Under the pieces are notes generated by a model. The model saw only the letters and a program-made list of their open reading frames with translations, had not been told where the DNA came from and ran no database searches. A stretch of DNA of 64,000 nt from the NCBI GenBank assembly GCA_963855995.1, contig OY979731.1, positions 1,637,001 to 1,701,000 on the forward strand, written 5' to 3'. Source of the stretch: Muricea muricata. Lineage: Eukaryota; Cnidaria; Anthozoa; Malacalcyonacea; Plexauridae. The translations under genes were made by a program, and so were the position numbers. This document shows, piece after piece, positions 56,501 through 64,000 of the stretch. Position 1 is the stretch's first letter, and each line of letters begins with the position of its first letter.

Positions 56501-59500
56501 TGTCTTAATCGTAGTTATTGTGCTGGAATGTGTAGTCTCTAAGGAAAAAAGTAGAAACACAGTTAAATAATATACCTTTCAGCCAAAGAAACTAATTAAT
56601 CGGAATCGGAACATTTTTCTTTCAATAACAACGTTGATATACACTGACATATCTTCTGCACGTAATGACAAAACTAGAATGAAGCGCGTCACTTGAAGAC
56701 ACAATTAGAACTTCGGTTTCCTCGTTAGAACAACAACAGAATTATTACAGAAAATAAAAATTATGTGTTTTTTTGATAATCGTACCTGTTTTATCCGTAG
56801 TTCTTTCGCTGGAAGGTGGAGTCCCTGAGGAAATAACCAGAAACGCAGTTAAATAATGTACCTTTTAGCCACAGAACCTGATTAATCTGAATCAGAACAT
56901 TTTCCTTTCAATTACAACGTTCACATAATGACATACTGTATCTTCTAAACGTAATTACTAAATTAGAATGCAGCGAGTCACTTACAATCACAATCAGAAC
57001 TTCGCCTTCCTGGTTAGAATATTTTACAATAGCTAGAATCACAATAACAATATATCCGCCTTCTACTGTATGCGCACACGAGGTCGTTTTTGAGCGTTTT
57101 CACAGCAGTCAAAATGAAAACGATATGAACTACAAAAAAATCTCATCGTTTAGTTTTTGTCCTTAGACGAGATTTATCCTGGTTTTCATTCAATGGACCA
57201 ATCCCACTATTAGACAAACTTTTGAATTCGCGGAATCGATTAGCACAGCTGGAAAGAGCATCCTAAATTTCATACAATTGTCAAGTTTGGTTGCAAAATA
57301 TTCTAAAATGTGGAAAATATAGCCCTGTAAAGTTTGCGAATTTTGTATACTTTTGTATTACGAACGGAAAAGCGTTACCACTATGAGGGAATGTGGTAAC
57401 GCTTTTCCCCGCGTAATACAAAAGTATACAAAATTCGCAAACTTTACATTACTGTATTTTCGACATTTTACAATATTTTACAACCAAAGTTCACAATTTC
57501 ACTAAATTTAGGAAGCTCTTTCAAATCGTGCTAAAATTGTTTTCAAATTTAAAAGTTTATCAAGTTGGAGAATGGTCCATTATGTTAACAAGTCGGGGGC
57601 TTTTTGAAATAATTCGGAATGAAAACGTTCCGAAACGCCAACGTGCGAGCGTTGTCTAAACTAGAATAATTTGTCTCACAATTACATGAAAATAATTTGG
57701 AATCATGCGCAGTGAGGAAGTTCGATTGCTTTCTAATTGATAATTATAAAGTATATGCTTAATTACAATCCCAACCACAATTTTGATTTGTATAAGTAAG
57801 GTCTGCAATACCAGCGGCCGCGTAGTATAAAAATATTTTAAATTTTAACCTGGTTTAGGCGTTGTTGTGGAGGCAAGGCCATTGCCTAAAGAATAGAATG
57901 AAAATTAATTTTTTACTTAGACAGTAATTAATCACAATTAGAATTTCTCTACCAATTACAACGTCAATAATTAGAATCACAATTGCAATGCCATATCTGT
58001 ACCTTAGGATCGTCTGGAAATAATTGGAATTAAGCCCACTGACAAAACGTGCCTTTTCATTACTACTTACAAAGTTGATGTTTAATTTAGAATCCCAATT
58101 AGAAGACTGGTTTTGTAATTAGAATAATTTTTATACTTCCTCACCACATTTACAATCTTCCTCGATATTGCCACAATTTCCTGTTGAAAAAATAATCGAA
58201 AATTACTTTGTTTACGTTTAAGCCTAGCCGCGAATGTCATGAATATATGAAAGAACCGATGTGATAGACAGCACACACAGATCTACACTTACAGTAACAT
58301 AACTAGTTTGAATACTGCCCACAAAAGAAAAGGTAGACCTAGACTATATCACATCGTCCAAAATGACTTTGGTACGACAGTTACGACCAAATGTAAACTG
58401 GACTCTACTTCGTTATATTTTTGTTATACTTCGGCAAAGTAAAGTTATCCTCAAAGCGAAGTGAGCGGTGAACAGACTGGTGAGACTGGGCTTAGTTCAG
58501 CCAGGTTATCGATTACGGGCCAGTTGTGCAAAAGCCAGTTAGCTTAACCCTGGGTTAACGTAAAATTCCTTTTCAAACTTTCCAGTAGCCTGTTGATAGT
58601 ATTGCAAGATATTTCTTTAGAAATCTTGTTTTGATCAATGGTAGTTTTGCTTTGTAAAGTTTCAAAATAAACGGATATGTAGAAATACAGAAACTGGAAC
58701 ATTGGGTTAAACTTTAACCCGGAGCGAAAACTGCGATTTCGACGAGCAATTTTTATCTGATTGTGCTCAATTTTTCTTTCAAATTTTACAATAAATGCTC
58801 GGTCTTTCGTACTGTGAAAGAATTATTTCTGTATGGTATATTTTGAGCGTCCTAGAGTATCCCAAATACGACAATGTTTTTTTATATACCCTGTATTATG
58901 CAGCTCTGCTGACCAGCTTTCGTAAAACGGTGGTAATTCGGTCTTACTCTTACCTGGCTTTGGTTTGATACATTTACCATAAGACATGTCGTATGCCTTT
59001 TTTTCGCTTGAAGTAACATTTACGATAAAAACCATGGTACATTTCCTCCTGTCGCTGTCCACCTCACTTTGTTTTCCTTGTAGCGTATTGGCTGCGGCAA
59101 AGGGTTCATTAAACAAGTAATCAATGCGAGTTAATGAATTACTATTGCCTTTCAAGTCTTTAGCGCTTTTCCGCCAATAATTTTTTTGTCTGCGAATACC
59201 GATACATTGCAATCATGTGTGTTACTGGCTAGCAAAAAGTTGCAGTAAATAAGAGCGTTCCTTCCTCCGCATCAAGTTGTTGCAATATTGCCGGCTGAGC
59301 AGCATTGCAACAATATGGTTATGATGATTGAAAAACATTGTTGAATCATCGGTATTGCTCGTTGCTGTTTGAACAACATTGTTCAATGCTGCTGTTATCA
59401 ACCCTGAACAGGTTGTATATACGTTTTTACGCGTGTGCTTATTAAATACTATAAAGTAGCTTTGGGGAATGTTACGATCCTAATTAACGATCCCACGAAC

Positions 59501-62500
59501 GTGGAAATCTGTATGTTTGTCTTGTAACATGCCCTCTAAACTGTTATGGAAAAATGCGTGCTGTTATTAGTTGAATTTGTAGTTTTTGTATTCATTTGTA
59601 AATCACAAATGAAAATAATAGCCCCAAAACAGCATCACGTAAGTTCGAGCTAGAATCCAAAAAGTAACCCAAAACCGGGAATATAAACAATAGTAATAAA
59701 AATGCAATGTAAAGCAAGGCAGGGACTTAATCACAGGAGATAGACTATTCTGTATTAAAACTTACAAAATATAACAGCTAGGTTTCCTTTTTCAAAATCT
59801 TCATCACTATGGATCCTAATTTTGTAGTTTTTAGTCGCATCGCCCTGCTCGCATTTGTATAGATGTTCTGAAATTTAAAATTGCGAGGTACAATTACGTG
59901 GTGGTGATGATGATCATATGAGTCACAATTTAGGGGTTGTTACTATTTTTAGATTCTCAGAATTCGGATTAGGGTTAGGATAGGGGTAGAATTACGGTTA
60001 GGACTCGGTTAAAGGTTAGGATTGGGATTTAGATTATGGTTAGATTTAGTGTTTGGATTGGCATTAAGATTAGGATTTTGGTTAGGATTATAATGCAAAA
60101 AGTCTAAAAATAGAAACAACCCCTAAAACGTGACATGCATAATGATAATGATGATAGTGATGTAAACCATAGACAATCTAAGGAATGGACTGGAAACGCA
60201 AGCTAAAGTTTACGCGACATCCGTGGTACGCTTTACTTTGGAACCCTGTAACTTCCCTTTAAATACATTTCAGGACTTCGTATTTACATATTTTAAACAA
60301 GAACAGAAATGTGAATGCAACTATCGACTTTTAAAACTTTTCAGAGAGATAAACGAGGCGGAAAATCACCATTTAATGTTTCCGTAAACCTTTTTCAACA
60401 ACAACAATGGCGACATTTCTGCAATCAAAAAGAATGCAAACATTCAGCGTTGGGTTTTAGCTTTGTTATATCCATAAAGAATTTTAAAAGTCGATAGTTC
60501 CATAGAGATTGCCGTTCTTGTTTAAAATATGTAAATAGAAAGTCCTGAAGTATATTTAAAGTGAAGTTACAGGGTTCCAAAGTATAGCATATCAGGCCGT
60601 ATCACGGATGTTGCGTCAGCAACATTGATACTTTAGCTTGCGTTTCCAGTCCATCTGTTGATTGTCTATGTGTAAACAAAGCCTCACTTACTTGACTGGC
60701 TTGGGTCACAAAAGGAACCATTGTTGAGTGACTGCTGCAATTCTTTCAATTCTTCCTCTGAATGAGTGGTTGCATTAAATACCCTCATGTACATTTTATA
60801 ATACACACTTGCTTTCGAGACATCATGAGTTCTGTATGCAGAGACGATATATGGTTTGGGACAAAGTAGCTCAATACGATCATATATATCCAGTTGTGGA
60901 ATATTGTTCATCCAGTTGCATTTGCATTTTAACCTTTAATGGTAAGGCATTTGTGAGTTTTACTGTTAGTAGTGATGATGATGATATTGATGATGATGAT
61001 GATGATGATGATATGGATCATGGATGATGATGTAATATTGATGATAATGATGATGATATTGATATTGATGATGATGTTGATGATGATGATGTTGATGATG
61101 ATGATGTTGATGATGATGATGTTGATGATGATGTTAATTATGATGATGATATTGATGATGATGATATTGATGTTAATGATGATGATGATATTGATGATGA
61201 TATTGATGATGATGTTGATGATGATGATGTTGATGATGATGATATTGATGATGATGATATTGATGATGTCAATGATGATGATGATATTGATGGTGATGAT
61301 GATGACATTGATGATAATGTTAATTATGATGATGATATTGATGATGAACCTATATCTTTCGTGCCCTTTTAACCGCACTTCAATGATTCTTTGCTATGGG
61401 ACATAATAAAAGTGTGCGACAACACCTTAAAAAAAAACAAACAGACCCCTCTACAAGGAATATTACTATTGAATATATTTAATTACTCACGCCCTGATCG
61501 TGATCTGAATGAAATTACAATAATGGCAATCAACATAACTAATATTGTGTCACGTAGAGTTGCATCGCCCACTCAGGAGACATATGTTATATTTCTGACT
61601 GCTTGCAAACAAACTTACATTCGACCACATCAGATGTGTCCTAAAAGCCGCCATCTTATTATATACCGTAGTATTGAAAACAAAGATACAAAATACAACA
61701 TATTGTCTAAAATATTACGAAAAACAAATGTAATGAACAATTCAACATGGGAGTGAACAATTCAGTAGTGTACAAAGTAAATATGATGATAATTGCATAG
61801 CAACAGTAAATTAATCTTGATTTTGAAAAACATTTGTACACACAATTATTAACATGGGTACCATCCGAAACCCCCTAGAAGAGCGTTTTCAAATTCATTT
61901 TCACCGTGAATGTATTAAACCTTGCAGCCACTATATCGTATCGTGCATTGTGCTATTTTTTTCGATATTGCTCAACTAAACTATGCGTTTACTTGTATTG
62001 GCCTAGACAAACACGGAAATATGACACGAGTTTTGTTCTAAAATTTAAGCCCATGTAAATAATAAATTCTACCATATTTTACACAATGAGGCTTTACCAA
62101 AGCAATTTGCTTTCATTTTCAGCAATTCTGAGAATGTTGGCTCGTTACATTCTAAATTCGCGAACAATAATATGTTTTTCTCACGAAGTTCGAGTCTAGA
62201 ATACTCTCGCTGTTTTTTTTTTATGATAGCTTACGGGATCATGTTACATGGCATAAAGATTATTTAGTCAAAACAACAAAGAATCATTCCGGTTTCTCTA
62301 ATCTTTCAGGATTGCACTATTATCAATCTTAGTTAATAATCGTTACTCAGTTAAGTATAAATTTAGGTAGATTGACTTGAATCATACCCGGCAGGTTGGG
62401 AAGCAAATTAATTTGTTACAAAACTGTCGCAGAGAGAACAGAAAGGCGTAAAAGCATTATTGAACTCGCGAGAGATAAAAAGTGACTTCAAACATTTCAG

Positions 62501-63066
62501 TTTTACCAGTTATTCAACAATCATGCACCTACAACGAGCCCCATTTCAGTTTTTGTCTTTCCCACAAAGGTAGAGATTTTATTCTATAGCCGTATTTTCC
62601 CTGAAGGAGGAATATTTTGTGTAGCACATAAATTCATTTAGGTAAACACGAAACCGGTAGTTTAATATAACATGGTGTCAGCTTGGCTAGGCAAACGTTC
62701 ACACATGATCATCAACAATTCATCGAAGTCAAAGACGCGTTCGAATTGCTGCTCTTTCCAATATATTTCATAATTCGAATCCATAATTCGCATAGCATTG
62801 ACTAATTCGCCTTTCTAGCTACACAATACGGCAACTGTAAGAAAATCGAACGTTGCTACATTTCCAAACAGCAGAAGTGAGTCGTAGCAACAAAAATCAC
62901 CCATTGTTTAGCAGGTATCGACTGCCTGTACTTACATCGGGTTAAATATGTCCCATATTATCGATGGTTGCCAGCGCGTAGCCGCTTGTACGTTGTCCCA
63001 TCTCAAGACGATTATAATAAAGAACAAAGAAGCGAGAATAATACGTTTCAGCAACGAACAATGCAT
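53522..63066 (-). CDS. Gene D: ephrin-domain membrane protein with mini-exon stalk and repeated tail (17 exons)
   Basis: Proposed exons are 63066-62936, 60933-60692, 59867-59766, about 59148-58954, 57885-57850, 56824-56786, 56538-56500, 56275-56237, 56071-56042, 55901-55785, 55423-55355, 55259-55206, 54903-54835, 54739-54686, 54394-54341, 53850-53791 and 53580-53522, which join to 462 codons plus a stop. The signal peptide is about 28 residues, then WQPSIIWDIFNPM. Ephrin cysteines are C68 (LLCPKP), C119 (SFCDPS), C130 (YKCEQG) and C195 (RKCTMV), with extra C47 and C49 before Asn-Trp. Exon 4 is longer (195 nt) than in the other genes and its acceptor (TTGAAAG|GC) is weak, placed by homology. 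The Thr/Ser stalk is split over five tiny exons. The membrane helix is at about 297-319, followed by CSKKK. The Pro/Thr-rich tail contains a duplicated exon pair and ends in basic KPRTKTAT. All introns are phase 1 except the first. Confidence 0.82.
53890..54310 (-). repeat. 114-bp repeat array in intron 15 of gene D
   Basis: About 3.7 copies in gene orientation between exons 16 and 15. Similar short arrays at 54430-54655, 54950-55175 and 55455-55645 lie in the neighbouring introns and were copied along with the tail exons. Confidence 0.88.
54341..55423 (-). CDS. Gene D duplicated cytoplasmic-tail exons 11-15
   Basis: Exon 11 (55423-55355) and exon 13 (54903-54835) are near-identical 69-nt exons encoding a Lys/Pro-rich piece (SKPPQNEITPPCKSTTA or the N-K variant). 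Exon 12 (55259-55206), exon 14 (54739-54686) and exon 15 (54394-54341) are 54-nt exons encoding FASTSPTPTAPPYDASN and its DPPYD and TPPCD variants. Exon pair 11-12 is repeated as 13-14 by a 519-bp tandem duplication. All borders are phase 1, so copies add 41 residues each in frame. Confidence 0.72.
54405..55445. repeat. 519-bp tandem duplication inside gene D
   Basis: Two near-identical 519-bp units (about 54405-54923 and 54924-55442), each with a pair of 114-bp repeat copies and two tail exons (54 and 69 nt). A third truncated start is at 55443. Confidence 0.88.
55785..55901 (-). CDS. Gene D exon 10, transmembrane helix
   Basis: A 117-nt phase 1-1 exon. It encodes GETPGPISPW, a hydrophobic segment (VGLFVAATVIALIELVIIVW) with one buried Glu, and ICSKKK as the stop-transfer signal. 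The A10 run at the 3' border encodes the lysines and is followed by a GTACAG donor. Confidence 0.82.
56042..57885 (-). CDS. Gene D stalk mini-exons 5-9
   Basis: Five very short symmetric phase-1 exons: 57885-57850 (36 nt), 56824-56786, 56538-56500 and 56275-56237 (39 nt each) and 56071-56042 (30 nt). The 39-nt exons encode TPPSSERTTDKT, TTHSSTITTIKT and TRPSTSSTTDKA, clearly variants of one 13-residue module. The surrounding intron sequence repeats with a spacing of about 265-290 bp, so exon and intron were duplicated together. Any of the exons can be skipped without losing frame, so stalk length could vary by splicing. Confidence 0.75.
57195..57585. mobile_element. Foldback element with near-perfect inner arms
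   Basis: Inverted arms of about 185 bp. The inner part (GCGAATTTTGTATACTTTTG, then GTATTACG..GGAAAAGCGTTACCA) is almost identical to its complement; the outer part is more diverged, ending AATGGACCA / TGGTCCATT. It lies in intron 5 of gene D, upstream of the stalk mini-exon repeats. Confidence 0.82.
58265..58410 (+). pseudogene. KRKGRPRLY-type coding fragment, copy 3
   Basis: The plus strand reads HKRKGRPRLYHIVQNDFGTT and VTTKCKLDS, matching the 25.85-kb copy, and is preceded by a diverged N-terminal part. It is followed at 58425-58520 by a repeat (CAAAGCGAAGTGAGCGGTGA) that also occurs in inverse orientation at 23950-24010. Confidence 0.45.
59923..60133. mobile_element. Foldback with degenerate TTAGGATT loop
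   Basis: Ends of about 30 bp (TTTAGGGGTTGTTACTATTT and the complement of AAATAGAAACAACCCCTAAA) enclose about 130 bp of GGTTAGGATT/GGGTTAGG-like repeats. It is in intron 2 of gene D, next to another MITE. Confidence 0.7.
60172..60669. mobile_element. MITE with 170-bp inverted arms in gene D intron 2
   Basis: Outer ends CATAGACAATC .. GGACTGGAAACGCAAGCTAA and their complement; arms also match over TTTAAACAAGAAC and GCAACTATCGACTTTTAAAA. The only open frame (60 codons) lies in the loop and is not recognisable. The right end is about 23 bp from gene D exon 2. Confidence 0.78.
60970..61355. repeat. GAT trinucleotide microsatellite
   Basis: About 385 bp of GATGAT with interspersed TTGAT units in intron 1 of gene D, starting about 40 bp from the exon 2 acceptor. 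Met-Met-Leu or Ile-Ile-Asn open frames here are artefacts. Confidence 0.96.
61360..62930. other. Remaining intron 1 of gene D
   Basis: AT-rich and mostly unique. A 121-codon open frame at 61391-61756 (+) lacks recognisable motifs and splice or initiation context, so I leave it uncalled. Confidence 0.4.
62936..63066 (-). CDS. Gene D exon 1, signal peptide and ephrin N-terminal motif
   Basis: Forty-three codons plus 2 nt end at an AT|GTAAGTAC donor. A long hydrophobic core (IILASLFFIIIVL) precedes a likely cleavage after Val-Gln-Ala. WQPSIIWDIFNPM then aligns with exon 1 of genes A-C. Together with the same phase-2 border this identifies the start of gene D. Confidence 0.8.
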
Positions 63067-63429
63067 TACAAACTGCTTTCAAGTTTTCGTGATTGCAGGA
63101 ACGATTAACTTCGATGAATCACACTTCAGAATTCGGTCTTCAGTAGCGAAAAACACTCGCAATATTCAACGCAAGCACGTAGTTTGAAGTCCACCGTCAC
63201 AGCAACTAACAAGGGATTGACTCTGATATCTGACACCTGACGGTTTCATTTCCGTCAAAAAGGTAAACGACACGCTATTCTGGGATATGTTGCATCCCGC
63301 TCACATACATTTACGGGGGGAGGGGGGGGGGATGATAAGTTTTGATAAGTTTGAAGTAAGTAAGTTTTGATAAGTTTTTAAGTTTTTTAGTTTTGATAAG
63401 TTTGATAATACTGTGGCGATAGAACTGCC

Positions 63430-63640
63430 GGGCGGAAATCGAATTCGCAGAATAAATATCAAAGCCCAACATAGTATTTAATATTGCATGCTAATGTATC
63501 TTGTATTTAGTCTGAAGATGTCTTATGTTAAGACGAAACGTCACTTTTAATAAACATATATAACCTTATGAAACTGGTCTATTTATGGCTCTACTAAAAG
63601 CACTATGTTGGGCTTTGATATTTATTCTGCAAATAAGTTT
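63430..63640. mobile_element. Small foldback with hammerhead-like core
   Basis: A 30-bp inverted pair (GCAGAATAAATATCAAAGCC and complement at 63600-63632) encloses GTCTGAAGATGTCTTATG and TTAAGACGAAACGTC. CTGAAGA, a 5-bp stem and GAAAC follow the layout of a hammerhead ribozyme core, a feature of some Penelope-like and other retroelements. TAAGTTTTGA simple repeats flank both sides (63334-63420, 63633-63672). Confidence 0.5.
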
Positions 63641-64000
63641 GATAAGTTTTGATAAGTGTGATAAGTTTTTGTTTTTTTTAACATGCCATGAGCATTGCCT
63701 AGACTAGAGAAGGTCAAATACTTCGGCCAATTAAGTTTTGCTGGGAGTCGAGGACTCAGTTTCGTGACATTTTTGGCAAAAAACTCAAAAGTTCGGGGCG
63801 TGATGTTATTATCCGGGATGCTTTACGCTCCGCCTTCTTTCCGCTGTAGTATTTGAAACCATTTCAAGTTGGTCATCTACAAATTTCCGTCATACGATAT
63901 ATGACCTGCCATGCACTTAGAATCGTATTGTTTCATTGCTCTGTTTGATCAAGTGGAATTTATACAAGATAAAGTAAATATCAACCAAATATCGTATTGA

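Noticed and set aside
58006-58016. An 11-nt micro-exon of gene D between AG and GT
   Set aside because: Its length is not a multiple of three and would break the phase-1 series; probably a decayed stalk exon.
60929-61406. Met-Met-Leu and Ile-Ile-Asn open frames
   Set aside because: Produced by the GAT microsatellite in intron 1 of gene D.
61391-61756. A 121-codon plus-strand open frame
   Set aside because: No recognisable motif, antisense to gene D intron 1, AT-rich codon use and no splice or promoter context.

Overview
This is a 64 kb piece of an animal nuclear genome, not a prokaryotic or viral sequence. It is AT-rich, its genes are split by spliceosomal introns with GT..AG borders, and it is crowded with tandem repeats, foldback/MITE elements, tRNA-derived SINEs and decayed non-LTR retrotransposon tails. 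The repeats and the protein content (divergent ephrins, fibronectin III domains) suit an early-branching marine metazoan. I favour an anthozoan cnidarian, but the sequence does not prove it.

Only four genes can be built with confidence, and they belong to one family. Each starts with a signal peptide and a divergent ephrin (cupredoxin-like) domain. All four ephrin cysteines are kept (contexts CP, CD/CN, C-x-x-G/C-N-Q and C-T/A-M), together with a W-D-x-x-N-P-like motif near the N-terminus. Each protein then has an extracellular stalk, one transmembrane helix and a short cytoplasmic tail. Exon architecture is shared: a phase-2 intron after the signal-peptide exon, then only phase-1 introns. 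Gene A (+, 1113-7177) has two FN3 domains between the ephrin domain and the membrane. Gene B (-, 21175-9024), gene C (-, 40992 to about 30471) and gene D (-, 63066-53522) have Thr/Ser/Pro-rich stalks. A and B converge tail to tail; B, C and D lie head to tail. The gene D stalk is built from 36-39 nt mini-exons and its tail contains a duplicated exon pair, so this family is still changing by exon duplication.

Layout: 0-7.8 kb gene A with 114-bp repeat arrays; 7.8-9 kb a repeat-poor convergent spacer; 9-21.2 kb gene B with a 9 kb first intron holding SINE, satellite and MITE copies; 21.3-30.4 kb a gene-poor, repeat-rich spacer that includes a foldback with telomere-like repeats in its loop; 30.4-41 kb gene C; 41.4-47.1 kb a tandem 2.4-kb segmental duplication; 47.1-53.5 kb retroelement tails, MITEs and a 92-bp satellite; 53.5-63.1 kb gene D; 63.3-63.7 kb a foldback with a hammerhead-like motif.

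The four products are presumably cell-surface proteins for contact signalling or adhesion. That they bind Eph-type receptors is inferred from the family and is not shown here. All exon borders were read by eye, so expect errors of 1-2 bases in places.
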